Shown: in pieces, positions 35,301 through 43,315 of the stretch
How the letters are laid out: every line of letters starts with the position of its first letter
How positions within the stretch are numbered: the first letter of the stretch is position 1
Assembly (NCBI GenBank): GCA_964620605.1
Contig: CAZUHQ010000007.1
Span: 1 to 64,000 of the forward strand
Direction: 5' to 3'
DNA from: Thalassotalea_E sp964620605
Lineage (GTDB): Bacteria > Pseudomonadota > Gammaproteobacteria > Enterobacterales > Alteromonadaceae
DNA length: 64,000 nt
The notes under the pieces: generated by a model
Database searches by the model: none
The model's input: the letters and a program-made list of their open reading frames with translations, nothing else
Told to the model about the DNA's origin: nothing
Made by a program: the position numbers and the translations under genes

Positions 35301-36934
35301 TATTAATTATCAGTGATAACTTTACTCGGGTAATGGTCAACAATTCATTAAAAGAAGTGTTTGGCTGGCAGGAGCAGGAGTTGTCATTTGATGCGAAAAT
35401 TTTTGGTTTAGACGGCAAACGCCGAAAATTTTATAAAAAGCTGTTTGAATCACTCAATGAAGGCGAACACTGGCGTGGAGAAGAATTAATTAAAACCAAA
35501 TCCGGTGAAGAATACCATGTATTGTTAAACATCAATGTTAGCAGGAACAAGACAACGAATTCCTTACAATATGTCTGTATCTTTACCGATATTACTGCGC
35601 AGAAAGTGGCCGAAAAAGAACTGCGTTATTTGGCCAATTATGATCACTTAACGGACTTGCCTAATCGTTCATTACTGTTAGATCGCATCAAGCATGGCAT
35701 GGACTATTCGAAACGCATCGAACGCTCTATCGCATTGTTTTTTATCGATCTCGACAGATTTAAACAGGTTAATGACAGTTTGGGTCATGACCACGGCGAT
35801 ATGTTGTTACAGGAAATTACCCGGCGGCTCAAGGGGATTTTACGGGTTGATGATACTGTGGCGCGCTTAGGGGGGGACGAGTTTGTTATTTTGCTGGAGT
35901 CTTTTAAAAATAATTCATTTTTAGGCAAGATTGCGCAAAAGATTATTAAGGTGATTGGTGAGCCAATCGATCTCAATGGCAATGTCGTGCGAGTTGGCGC
36001 TAGCATAGGTATTGCACTGTTTCCTGAAGATGCCGCAGATTCAGATGAATTGTTAAAAAATGCCGATGTCGCCATGTATCATGCGAAACAGTTGGGACGT
36101 AATACTTTTCAGTTTTTTACCCCGAGGATGAATGTTGAAGCGAGCCAGCGACTACACGTCGAGTCCAGAGTCAAACAGGCCTATGAACAGGATGAGTTTA
36201 TTAACTATTACCAACCAGTGGTGGATTCGATCAGTGGTAAAGCCAAAGGTGTAGAATTACTGCTGCGTTGGCAAAAAGATGGCAAGCTCATCGCTCCGGG
36301 GGAATTTATTAGTATTGCCGAAGAAGTCGGCTTAATTGTCGCAATGACGGAAAAAGCGCTGGAGCGCGCCTTTATTGATTTAAAGCACTGGCGAACTATT
36401 CGCGAGCATTTCTTTATTTCGGTTAATATTTCCGCTGTGCATCTTGCCAAAGATAATTTTGTTGACTACTTAATTAAGATATTAACTCAATTTGATATTC
36501 CACCACATTTGCTGAAACTGGAAGTGACGGAAAGCACGTTAATCAAAAACCCGGACAATGTAGTGACTAAAATGACCGCCCTGGCAAAACTTGGGGTGGC
36601 GTTAGCCTTGGATGACTTTGGTACTGGCTATTCATCACTAAATTATTTAAAACGTTTGCCTTTGGATGTGATAAAAATTGACCGCAGTTTTGTCGCTGGC
36701 ATAGGTCAGGATTCTGCCGATGAAGCGATAGTTGAAGCAACATTAGTATTAGCTAACAAGCTTTGTATGAACTGTATTGCCGAGGGTGTGGAGACTAAAA
36801 AACAGTTGGACTATTTGGCGCAACATCAATGTTTTAATATTCAAGGTTATCTTTATAGCAAGCCGGTCGACCAGGCAATGATCACGCATTTTTTACAGGA
36901 AGATAAGGTTGAGATAAAGGTTGGTGACATTTAG
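32384..36934 (+). CDS. Propeller sensor with Y_Y_Y, PAS, GGDEF and EAL domains
   Basis: 1516 aa from ATG 32384, with GGGG 6 nt upstream. A signal peptide (1-25) leads to two-component-regulator-propeller repeats (~30-690; for example ATVNDVYQDRQGYLWVSTEN). A Y_Y_Y domain (~695-770) and one helix (~780-802) follow. Two PAS/PAC units occupy ~820-1060, the GGDEF domain ~1075-1235 (ARLGGDEFVILLE) and the EAL domain ~1250-1505. EAL residues present include VELLLRW (ELL in place of EAL), EVTESTL and DDFGTGYSSLNYLKRLPLDV. It probably senses a periplasmic ligand, perhaps a polysaccharide, and makes or breaks c-di-GMP; both catalytic centres look intact. Confidence 0.9.
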   Translation: MVKLLKQVLVVLMLNSMLLAIAYGQSSNRFLQRLSVNDGLSQATVNDVYQDRQGYLWVSTENGLNLYDGYRFRLLPGPDEKFEGTGFYKVIQDADGLMWLIATHGLFTYNKQTDDYQLILSHAPQRKDEFLVDVIAGAEQKIWLASAKTVLLYDKSTAQLKTVVDLSPFLEKTERIFELLLDQHLLYIATRVGVFVFNTQDGHWKQLPSINQNQVLEDDNNDKVYNLFVSAQKQLYLGTYNGIYTLDISNITGFLYDEAKLSDYQLVDKITNSWAFSATKTDLYVGSYSGLSKIDLTTNQLQPVIAFNDVFDDINNNVVTAIHQDNQGGFWLGSLVTGVYRWDPKLSLVTNLRYQKSKANRISNNVVWAIEKSRQQPDVVWIATENGLNSLTLSSGDISSYLINQQRKNVFSSSHITQMMEDSSGRLWLLTAKGVRVFDSVTKQIVEPAFEQTLLDYLASDHYAIYLDQDDYLWSLTGKTFKRINVNSGKIDELTELEQEYADSDIFNMLGFLPDSREMLISTYNSLIAFNVDTRKTRRLYTNNDVVENDWAYIDNWLIDNENVLWLAYSAVGLIGLDVDTLEVKYTFTKKQHGIDNNIYGLALDGDGDLWFSSHNGIYNLNRKTLHIRNFNLVDGFSAREFNANSFEKISDNLFAYGSINGMSLFDPMKLKATSFQGELTVHVTNVEILSREIRLPFILDVNKAIEFAYDDVGIRFDFSALTFKHQELTYNYELSGAKNVNYPDTKENFITFPSLPSGKHLLSVRVRSPYTGEYSAPTKVHINVSYAPWASPLAYFIYATALLFSFWLWLERRRRYTNKLIDAHDQVKFREHRLSLALHGSNSDVWDWQAKDNMLFARRAFDELGFKNLSESYSFDQHIDLIHENDREAFVHQWQNFIESADLADNFSCSYRLRTADGEWLWYKDLGKIVDLDKAGNPTRVTGSYTNITQSRVESERAQYYGEAFKQTKDWVLIISDNFTRVMVNNSLKEVFGWQEQELSFDAKIFGLDGKRRKFYKKLFESLNEGEHWRGEELIKTKSGEEYHVLLNINVSRNKTTNSLQYVCIFTDITAQKVAEKELRYLANYDHLTDLPNRSLLLDRIKHGMDYSKRIERSIALFFIDLDRFKQVNDSLGHDHGDMLLQEITRRLKGILRVDDTVARLGGDEFVILLESFKNNSFLGKIAQKIIKVIGEPIDLNGNVVRVGASIGIALFPEDAADSDELLKNADVAMYHAKQLGRNTFQFFTPRMNVEASQRLHVESRVKQAYEQDEFINYYQPVVDSISGKAKGVELLLRWQKDGKLIAPGEFISIAEEVGLIVAMTEKALERAFIDLKHWRTIREHFFISVNISAVHLAKDNFVDYLIKILTQFDIPPHLLKLEVTESTLIKNPDNVVTKMTALAKLGVALALDDFGTGYSSLNYLKRLPLDVIKIDRSFVAGIGQDSADEAIVEATLVLANKLCMNCIAEGVETKKQLDYLAQHQCFNIQGYLYSKPVDQAMITHFLQEDKVEIKVGDI

Positions 36935-37006
36935 TTAAGTTTGTCTGCGGTTAAAAATTAACAATATCTTGAACTTGAATCTGCATTTCACCACTCTTAT
37001 ATACTA

Positions 37007-37063
37007 ATACCAAGTTGACTAATAATTCTCGCTGAGTGAGTAAATAATTAATCAAATTGGTAT
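37007..37063. repeat. Dispersed palindromic element (ATACCAAGTTGA family), long copy
   Basis: It starts ATACCAAGTTGACTAAT and ends TTAATCAAATTGGTAT, matching the two ends of the 36-bp palindrome at 51077-51112, with about 20 extra bases in the middle. Its right end reads into TATAAT (37061-37066), 26 bp before the gor start, so it may supply a -10 element. Confidence 0.65.
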
Positions 37064-37091
37064 AATTATCATATTTTCAGGATTTTACTTT

Positions 37092-38444
37092 ATGACCCAA
37101 CATTTTGATTTTCTTGCTATCGGCGCTGGTAGTGGTGGCATAGCTTCGGCTAATCGGGCGGCAAGATATGGTAAAAAAGCCGCGGTAATTGAAGCCAAAC
37201 AAATCGGGGGCACTTGTGTCAATGTCGGGTGTGTGCCGAAAAAGGCGATGTGGTATGCCGGGCAAATTGCCGATGCCATGCGCTATGCGCCAGATTACGG
37301 TTTTAATGCGCCGTTACAAGACTTTGACTGGTCAACTCTGGTTAAAAACAGAGAAGCATATATCGAACGCATCCACGGCGCCTATCAGCGGGGATTTGAT
37401 GCTAATAATGTCACAGTGATCAACGGCTTTGCCAGTTTTGTTAATAAAAATACCGTTGAAGTTAATGGTGAACAGATCACCGCCGATCATATAGTGATTG
37501 CGACTGGCGGTCGTCCCAGCATTCCGGATATTCCCGGTGCCGAATATGGCATAGACTCTGACGGCTTTTTTGCTCTGGCTGAACAGCCGAAATCCGTTGC
37601 TGTAGTCGGTGCTGGTTATATTGCGGTCGAACTGGCTGGGGTGCTTAACGCCTTAGGCAGTGAAACTCACTTGTTAGTGCGTAAAGAGAAACCATTGCGC
37701 GGCTTTGATGAGATGCTAAGCAATACCCTGGTTGAGCAAATGGCCAAACATGGCCCTAAACTGCATACTCATAGTATTCCAACGCGAGTTGAGCAGCAGT
37801 CTGATGGTCGTTTGGTGATCCATCTGGAAAATGGTGAATCTGTCGGCCCGGTAGATACTTTGATCTGGGCGATTGGTCGTGAACCGGCGACGGATAATAT
37901 CAACCTTGATGTCACAGGCGTTACACTGGATGAGCAGGGCTTTATTCCCACCGACAAGTATCAAAATACCACAGTAGAAGGTATTTATGCGGTTGGTGAT
38001 AATACCGGCAGGGCACAATTAACACCGGTGGCAGTGGCTGCCGGGCGACGATTATCAGAACGTTTGTTTAACAATAAACCTTACGAGCATTTGGATTATT
38101 CGAATATTGCTACTGTGGTGTTCAGTCACCCGGTAATAGCTACAATTGGCATGACGGAAGCGGAAGCGCTTGCCGAGTATGGTGAACAGCAAGTGACTGT
38201 TTATAACTCACAGTTTACAGCGTTATATCAGGCGATTACCGAAGACTTTCGCGATCCGACCCGGATGAAATTAGTCTGTGTTGGTAAAGAGCAAAAAATT
38301 GTCGGCATTCACTCCATTGGCTTTGGTAGTGATGAATTATTGCAAGGTTTTGCCGTGGCGATGAAAATGGGAGCTACCAAGGCCGATTTTGATAATACCG
38401 TGGCAATTCATCCGACTTCGGCAGAAGAGTTTGTCACTATGTAG
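37092..38444 (+). CDS. gor: Glutathione-disulfide reductase
   Basis: 450 aa, the usual length. The FAD motif is FLAIGAGSGGIASANRAARY (~6-25). The redox disulfide is GGTCVNVGCVPKK, the NADPH motif VAVVGAGYIAVELAGVL, and the C-terminal dimer-interface active His lies in VAIHPTSAEEFVTM. It regenerates reduced glutathione with NADPH. AGGATTTTACTTT precedes the ATG. A dispersed palindromic repeat lies directly upstream. As in E. coli, gor lies near prlC and rsmJ. Confidence 0.95.
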   Translation: MTQHFDFLAIGAGSGGIASANRAARYGKKAAVIEAKQIGGTCVNVGCVPKKAMWYAGQIADAMRYAPDYGFNAPLQDFDWSTLVKNREAYIERIHGAYQRGFDANNVTVINGFASFVNKNTVEVNGEQITADHIVIATGGRPSIPDIPGAEYGIDSDGFFALAEQPKSVAVVGAGYIAVELAGVLNALGSETHLLVRKEKPLRGFDEMLSNTLVEQMAKHGPKLHTHSIPTRVEQQSDGRLVIHLENGESVGPVDTLIWAIGREPATDNINLDVTGVTLDEQGFIPTDKYQNTTVEGIYAVGDNTGRAQLTPVAVAAGRRLSERLFNNKPYEHLDYSNIATVVFSHPVIATIGMTEAEALAEYGEQQVTVYNSQFTALYQAITEDFRDPTRMKLVCVGKEQKIVGIHSIGFGSDELLQGFAVAMKMGATKADFDNTVAIHPTSAEEFVTM

Positions 38445-38486
38445 ACTTATTGGAGATTAATGTTTATAAGCAGACATAATAGATGA

Positions 38487-38944
38487 TTAGTTTGTCGCTG
38501 CCTCTGTTAGCACTGAGGCTAAATAGCCACGAGCCTGTTCAGTAAAAAGTAGCTGTTCTTTGGCTTTAATCAGGTAATCGTTGTCGATGAGCTGATGGTC
38601 GTAGCGAGTTTGTAGTTCACTCAGTAGGTTTGCTTCATAGATGTAACAGGCGACAGGGTTTTTCTTAAAAAGCAGTGGCAGTGTTGCTGCCTTGGTAATT
38701 TGGTTTGCAGCGCCAGTACCGATAAAATCGCTTCGGGAAAATGCCAGTGTTTGGCAATAAAATAAGTCAGTTTCTTTGAATTATCAGCCATCAGAGTCTT
38801 AAAGGCATAGGAGTTTGGCTGGCAATCCGGATGGACATAAGAAAAGGCATCGGTTAGCAGCTGATAGATGATCATATCGCCCAAGCTAGCGATTAGGCCA
38901 ATTAAATAACCTTGTGCGGTTTGATGTTTTTGTCTGAAATAAAA
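38487..38944 (-). pseudogene. HDOD-domain gene remnant, 5' truncated and frameshifted
   Basis: From 38944 the frame reads FRQKHQTAQGYLIGLIASLG and continues through LTYFIAKHWHFPEAILSVLA to about 38700. The coding sense then moves to another frame, giving KAATLPLLFKKNPVACYIYE, and continues to a stop at 38487. Joined, this resembles the C-terminal half of HDOD proteins such as the intact one at 53047. The 5' half is missing: the frame begins right after the stop codon of the XRE gene, in the same frame. A single frameshift lies near 38690-38701. The gene is probably inactive. Confidence 0.75.
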
Positions 38945-39391
38945 TTAATCAAACCAAATGCCGTATTTATCTCCTTGGAAAATCAATAATTCAAACAAAT
39001 AGGCATTGGCCAGCAGCAGTAACCCGCCAACTAATGCCGCTTCGTTGACTACTCCTACAGAGCACGCCAAAAAGCCTCCTAAATGAGACAGGTATTTAAC
39101 CCTGTTTGCGGCAGGTTTATTCGGACGGGCACTTAAAAAGTTGAGCGTGAACCAGCATTTTAAAAACAGTGGTAAGTTCTGCCAGTCACTGGATTTTTTA
39201 TCTATCATAAAGTGCTCCTTAGTCAGTTGTGTTATTTCAACATCTAATGCTGCGGCAATGCATTTGAGTGATTCGTTACTCGGTGATTTGCCGCTTTCAA
39301 TACGTTGTATGGTTCTAACATTTAAGCCGGACATTTGGGCTAACTGTTCCTGGGAAAGCCGACGGCTTAACCTTAACTGCTTAACTATCAT
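38945..39391 (-). CDS. XRE-family regulator with C-terminal membrane segments
   Basis: 148 aa. The N-terminal helix-turn-helix (residues ~6-58) has LSQEQLAQMSGLNVRTIQRI and ESGKSPSNESLKCIAAALDV. The C-terminal part (~75-140) is hydrophobic with two likely helices (LGGFLACSVGVVNEAALVGG, LLLLANAYLFELLIF), as in membrane-tethered XRE proteins with a 2TM domain. The C-terminus runs directly into HDOD-gene remains, so the last residues may come from a rearrangement. Its target is unknown. Confidence 0.75.
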   Translation of the reverse strand: MIVKQLRLSRRLSQEQLAQMSGLNVRTIQRIESGKSPSNESLKCIAAALDVEITQLTKEHFMIDKKSSDWQNLPLFLKCWFTLNFLSARPNKPAANRVKYLSHLGGFLACSVGVVNEAALVGGLLLLANAYLFELLIFQGDKYGIWFD

Positions 39392-39789
39392 TAATACCTC
39401 GCATTACTACCTCTGTTGCTATCGCTAGTGAGTGGGTCAATAAGTAACATGTTGATAGTAAAAAATCCCCGACATTTACCCGACATTATTATAATTATTT
39501 GAAAAATAAAGGTTTTACTTTTTGTCTTGTGATTGTCAGAGTACAGGTTATTTAACAGACATTAATTTGTTAGTAATAACCATAAAAATTATTTGGCGAA
39601 AATTTTGCTTTAAGGGTCGCTACCTCTTGCTACTTCAGCCTTATGTTTTTTTGTTATTTGCATCTTTAATATTTCTTTAAAAAAATTTTAATAATTGACT
39701 GGTATTAGCAAATAATTCTGGTAATCTCTTACACCCTTGGACGAGATATTCGCATAAATTTTGTCCAGCACTTTTTATAGTGAAATTAC

Positions 39790-39798
39790 TTATTCACA
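39790..39798 (+). promoter_or_regulatory. DnaA-box-like site (TTATTCACA)
   Basis: It fits the relaxed consensus TTATNCACA and lies 137 bp upstream of a perfect box in the same orientation. Confidence 0.4.
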
Positions 39799-39934
39799 TT
39801 AAAAAAATTAAAATAATAATAGTGTTAAAAGGATTTTATTCTTACCTTTTTTCTTAAATAACAGCCGTTTAGTTATTTTATTAACCATAAAGAACCTGCA
39901 TCTTTGTGGCCTCTTCTATTGCTTGTCAACAAAG

Positions 39935-39943
39935 TTATCCACA
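39935..39943 (+). promoter_or_regulatory. Consensus DnaA box (TTATCCACA)
   Basis: An exact match to the 9-bp consensus, 99 bp before the polA start. It may link polA expression to DnaA, or be a chance match. Confidence 0.5.
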
Positions 39944-40041
39944 GATAAGGTTTTCATTTATTAATAAAAATGCTTTTCCTTATAGAGTCAGTGACTTGAA
40001 TATGTCATGCTAGCGCAAATTTTTAGTTAAAGGGTTATTTG

Positions 40042-42792
40042 ATGTCGAATACGCCATTATCGCCATTAATTTTAGTTGATGGTTCGTCTTATTTATTCCG
40101 TGCTTATCACGTGCCTTATTTACAAGCCTTATCAACAGCGGATGGTCAACCGACCGGTGCGATTACTGGTGTGCTTAACATGATCCGCAGCCTGAAAAAA
40201 GATTATCCGAACGGTAATGTCGTGGTGGTATTTGATGCCAAGGGAAAAACCTTTCGCAACGAGATGTACGCTGAATACAAGGCGAATCGCCCGCCGATGC
40301 CGGATGATTTACGCAGTCAAATTGCACCACTTCATGAAATTATTGCCGCCATGGGTTTGCCATTACTGGTGATCGAAGGGGTCGAGGCGGATGATGTTAT
40401 TGGCACGCTGGCACATCAGGCGACTCAGGCGGGAATTGAAACCGTGATATCCACTGGCGATAAGGATATGGCGCAGCTGGTAAATGAGCACGTACGGTTA
40501 ATAAATACCATGACTAATGTTGAAATGGATGTTGCAGGTGTGATTGAAAAGTTCGGCATTCGTCCAGATCAGATCATCGACTATTTGGCGCTAATGGGAG
40601 ATAAAGTCGACAATATTCCCGGAGTGGAAAAATGCGGTCCTAAAACCGCAGTAAAATGGTTGCTTGAGCATGAAACGCTTGAAAATGTCATTGCCAATGC
40701 CGATAAAGTGAAAGGTAAAATTGGTGAGAATCTGCGTAATGCGCTGGAGCAATTGCCGCTTTCATATCAACTGGCGACTATTAAGTTGGATGTTGAACTG
40801 GAACAATCGGTAGAACAGTTACATCCAATCGCCCCAGACACTGATAAGTTAACAGAGCTTTATAAAAAGTTTGAATTGCGACGTTTACTGGCAGACTTAC
40901 AATCTGGCAGCCAGACTGCGAGTACAGAAACTGCCAATGACAATGAAGGCGATAAAGCTGAAACGGTTAACGCGCCGGAAAGTATTGATTACCAAATACT
41001 CTTTACTGAAGCAGAGTTTAATTCCTGGCTGGAAAAATTGAGTAAAGCCGAGGCGTTTGCTTTTGATACTGAAACTACCAGCCTGGATTATATGAAAGCT
41101 GAATTGGTGGGCTTGTCTTTTGCTGTCGAGCCAGGCAAAGCGGCTTATGTACCGTTGACGCATGACTATCCGGATGCCCCCGAGCAATTAGCATTAGATT
41201 GGGTGTTAGCGCAATTAAAGCCGCTGTTGGAAAGTACCGAGGTTGTGAAAATCGGGCAGAACTTAAAATATGACACTAATGTGCTTAGTCATTACGGTAT
41301 CCAGATGCAAGGCATAGCGTTTGATACCATGCTGGAATCTTATTGCCTGAACAGTGTTGCCACTCGTCATAATATGGATGCGCTGGCAGAAAAATATCTG
41401 GATTATAAAACGGTACATTTTGAAGATATAGCCGGTAAGGGTGCTAAACAGCTGACCTTTAATCAGATTAATATTGAAAAAGCCGGCCATTATGCCGCAG
41501 AAGATGCCGATATTACCTTACGTCTTCATCAGGCTCTGTATCCAAAATTAGTCAAACTTAGCGACCAGCTTGCGGTTTATCAGCAAATTGAAATGCCATT
41601 ATTGCCTGTGCTTGCTCGAATGGAGCAAAATGGCGTGTTAATTGATTCAGATTTATTAGCTGAGCAAAGTCAAACGATAGGGGCTAGATTACAAGAACTG
41701 GAAGTTGAAGCGCATAATATTGCCGGGCAGAGTTTTAATTTAGGCTCTCCGAAACAGCTACAAAAGATCTTGTTTGAAGATTTGAAAATTCCAGTGATCA
41801 AGAAAACGCCGAAAGGTGCGCCGTCTACTGCAGAGGAAGTGTTACAGGAGCTGGCTTTAGACTATCCGTTGCCGAAAGTGATTTTGGAAAACCGCGGTTT
41901 AAGCAAATTAAAATCTACTTATACTGACAAGTTACCATTAATGGTGTCGGATAAAACAGGGCGGGTACATACTTCCTATCATCAGGCGGTGGCAGCCACC
42001 GGGCGATTATCATCGACCGATCCTAACTTGCAGAATATTCCGATTCGTAGTGAAGAAGGACGTAAAATTCGCCATGCCTTTATCGCGCCGGAAAATCATA
42101 AAATTGTCGCCATTGATTATTCACAAATCGAACTACGCATTATGGCGCATTTATCGGATGATCCCGGTTTATTAGCGGCATTTTCTCAGGGCAAAGACGT
42201 CCATCAGGCCACTGCTGCCGAGATCTTTGGCGTCGAGCTTGAGCAAGTCACCAGTGATCAACGCCGCAGTGCAAAAGCAATTAACTTTGGTTTGATTTAC
42301 GGCATGTCGGCATTTGGTCTGGCGAAACAGCTTGGCATTGCTCGTAACCAGGCGCAGCAATATATGGATAAGTACTTTGAGCGTTATCCGAGTATTCATG
42401 GTTACATGGAAGACACTCGTCAAAAGGCGACCGAACAAGGTTATGTAGAAACCCTATTTGGTCGTCGATTATATTTGCCGGAAATTAAATCAAAAAATGC
42501 GATGCGCCGCAAAGGTGCGGAGCGCGCGGCGATCAATGCGCCAATGCAAGGCACAGCTGCCGATATTATTAAAAAGGCGATGCTGGCCGTTGATAGCTGG
42601 ATTCGTGAGCAAAATGACCCACGGATTAAAATGATCATGCAGGTACACGATGAACTTATTTTCGAAATTCATCAAGATATTGTCGAGCAGGTGACAGAAA
42701 AGTTGGTGGAGATCATGAATAATGCGGTGGAATTGAATGTGCCGTTAATTGCCGAAGCCGGTATTGGTGATAACTGGGAACAGGCACATTAG
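40042..42792 (+). CDS. polA: DNA polymerase I
   Basis: 916 aa from ATG 40042, with AGGG 8 nt upstream. The 5'-3' exonuclease domain (~1-290) has VDGSSYLFRAYHVP, VFDAKGKTFRNEMY and EADDVIGTLA. The 3'-5' exonuclease (~320-520) keeps FAFDTETTSLDY and AEDADITLRLHQAL, so proofreading is expected. The polymerase domain (~530-916) has motifs A (AIDYSQIELRIMAHLS), B (RRSAKAINFGLIYGMSAFG) and C (MQVHDELIFEIH). It functions in repair and Okazaki-fragment processing. The small-RNA locus directly downstream parallels the spf position in other gammaproteobacteria. Confidence 0.97.
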   Translation: MSNTPLSPLILVDGSSYLFRAYHVPYLQALSTADGQPTGAITGVLNMIRSLKKDYPNGNVVVVFDAKGKTFRNEMYAEYKANRPPMPDDLRSQIAPLHEIIAAMGLPLLVIEGVEADDVIGTLAHQATQAGIETVISTGDKDMAQLVNEHVRLINTMTNVEMDVAGVIEKFGIRPDQIIDYLALMGDKVDNIPGVEKCGPKTAVKWLLEHETLENVIANADKVKGKIGENLRNALEQLPLSYQLATIKLDVELEQSVEQLHPIAPDTDKLTELYKKFELRRLLADLQSGSQTASTETANDNEGDKAETVNAPESIDYQILFTEAEFNSWLEKLSKAEAFAFDTETTSLDYMKAELVGLSFAVEPGKAAYVPLTHDYPDAPEQLALDWVLAQLKPLLESTEVVKIGQNLKYDTNVLSHYGIQMQGIAFDTMLESYCLNSVATRHNMDALAEKYLDYKTVHFEDIAGKGAKQLTFNQINIEKAGHYAAEDADITLRLHQALYPKLVKLSDQLAVYQQIEMPLLPVLARMEQNGVLIDSDLLAEQSQTIGARLQELEVEAHNIAGQSFNLGSPKQLQKILFEDLKIPVIKKTPKGAPSTAEEVLQELALDYPLPKVILENRGLSKLKSTYTDKLPLMVSDKTGRVHTSYHQAVAATGRLSSTDPNLQNIPIRSEEGRKIRHAFIAPENHKIVAIDYSQIELRIMAHLSDDPGLLAAFSQGKDVHQATAAEIFGVELEQVTSDQRRSAKAINFGLIYGMSAFGLAKQLGIARNQAQQYMDKYFERYPSIHGYMEDTRQKATEQGYVETLFGRRLYLPEIKSKNAMRRKGAERAAINAPMQGTAADIIKKAMLAVDSWIREQNDPRIKMIMQVHDELIFEIHQDIVEQVTEKLVEIMNNAVELNVPLIAEAGIGDNWEQAH

Positions 42793-42856
42793 AGGATATG
42801 ATAACCCTGTAGCTTGTTTCGAGCGATGTGAGCCTTAACGGAAAGTAGTTTTACAA

Positions 42857-42883
42857 CATTTTTGTAATTTTATTACAAAAATG
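42857..42883. promoter_or_regulatory. Perfect 11-bp inverted repeat (operator-like) upstream of the sRNA promoter
   Basis: CATTTTTGTAA (42857-42867) and TTACAAAAATG (42873-42883) are exact reverse complements around TTTTA. The site ends one base before the -35 box of the small-RNA promoter, a place suited to a dimeric activator or repressor. The regulator is not identifiable. Confidence 0.6.
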
Positions 42884-42884
42884 C

Positions 42885-42914
42885 TTTACAGTGAATGAGC
42901 ATTTACTCTATAAT
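42885..42914 (+). promoter_or_regulatory. Sigma-70 promoter of a small RNA
   Basis: -35 TTTACA (42885-42890), 18-nt spacer, -10 TATAAT (42909-42914). Transcription should start near 42920. Confidence 0.7.
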
Positions 42915-42919
42915 GCAAT

Positions 42920-43010
42920 CCGTTCCTAAGCGAACGCTTGTTGTAATAATTTGTATATTCTAGCTTTCCTCATAGCTATAAGCCGAAAATCATGATTTTC
43001 GGCTTTTTTT
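42920..43010 (+). ncRNA. Probable small regulatory RNA at the spf (Spot 42) position after polA
   Basis: It is bounded by a near-consensus promoter upstream and a very strong terminator: a perfect 24-bp palindrome at 42981-43004 (AGCCGAAAATCA arm) followed by a run of T. The predicted transcript is about 90 nt and has no start codon with a ribosome binding site. A second hairpin (TAGCT 42961-42965 / AGCTA 42974-42978) displays a pyrimidine loop TTCCTC that could pair with Shine-Dalgarno sequences. Position after polA matches spf, but I see no convincing Spot 42 sequence identity, so the name is not assigned. Confidence 0.65.
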
Positions 43011-43012
43011 TC
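42981..43012 (+). terminator. Strong Rho-independent terminator of the small RNA
   Basis: A 12-bp perfect stem (42981-42992 / 42993-43004, with the centre forming the loop) is followed by seven or more T. The stem has a GC-rich base. Confidence 0.85.
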
Positions 43013-43092
43013 ATCTAGTGCTTTTCCATCATAAATTGGTAATGTAGTTATATTTCTAGATTATCAGGGCTAATAACCGCGAGTAGCGGGAG

Positions 43093-43287
43093 CTATGCGG
43101 ATTCGTCGTCACTGGGGTCGACTATTGGAGTGATAGATCGGGGCTTGCTTCTGCCGGTTTTACGTAAGGCATCGCGCAGTACATATTCGATTTGTGCATT
43201 GAGACTGCGTAGTTCGTCGTCAGCCCATTGCTGCATCGCTTTGAGTATTTCTTCATTAATTCTTAACGGGTAGGCTTTTTTCGCCAC
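43093..43287 (-). CDS. Arc-like ribbon-helix-helix DNA-binding protein
   Basis: 64 aa from GTG 43287, with GAGG 5 nt upstream; a longer TTG reading from 43311 lacks this site. The core YPLRINEEILKAMQQWAD then SLNAQIEYVLRDAL matches Arc/MetJ-type repressors (beta strand, two helices). A basic tail (TGRSKPRS) and an acidic end (DPSDDESA) follow. It lies 62 bp after the SPFH gene, with a hairpin between, and the pair is common in marine gammaproteobacteria. It probably represses its own or nearby genes. Confidence 0.78.
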   Translation of the reverse strand: MAKKAYPLRINEEILKAMQQWADDELRSLNAQIEYVLRDALRKTGRSKPRSITPIVDPSDDESA

Positions 43288-43315
43288 AGCAACCTCTAAT
43301 CGATTTATCAACAGT

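Larger units (their letters stand above)
39392..40041. other. Long AT-rich region upstream of polA
   Basis: 650 bp with no credible gene. It is very AT-rich at 39470-39900. It contains two DnaA-box-like sequences in the same orientation, listed separately, and presumably the polA promoter, which I could not place with confidence. Confidence 0.65.

Noticed and set aside
38621..38884. Independent 87-aa gene
   Set aside because: It is the middle of a frameshifted HDOD remnant whose sequence continues in other codons on both sides.
39780..39950. Chromosomal replication origin
   Set aside because: Only two DnaA-type boxes, and none of the usual origin neighbours (dnaA, mnmG, rpmH) are present.
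42920..43010. Naming the sRNA as Spot 42 (spf)
   Set aside because: The position fits, but I could not match the conserved Spot 42 body by eye; a covariance search is needed.
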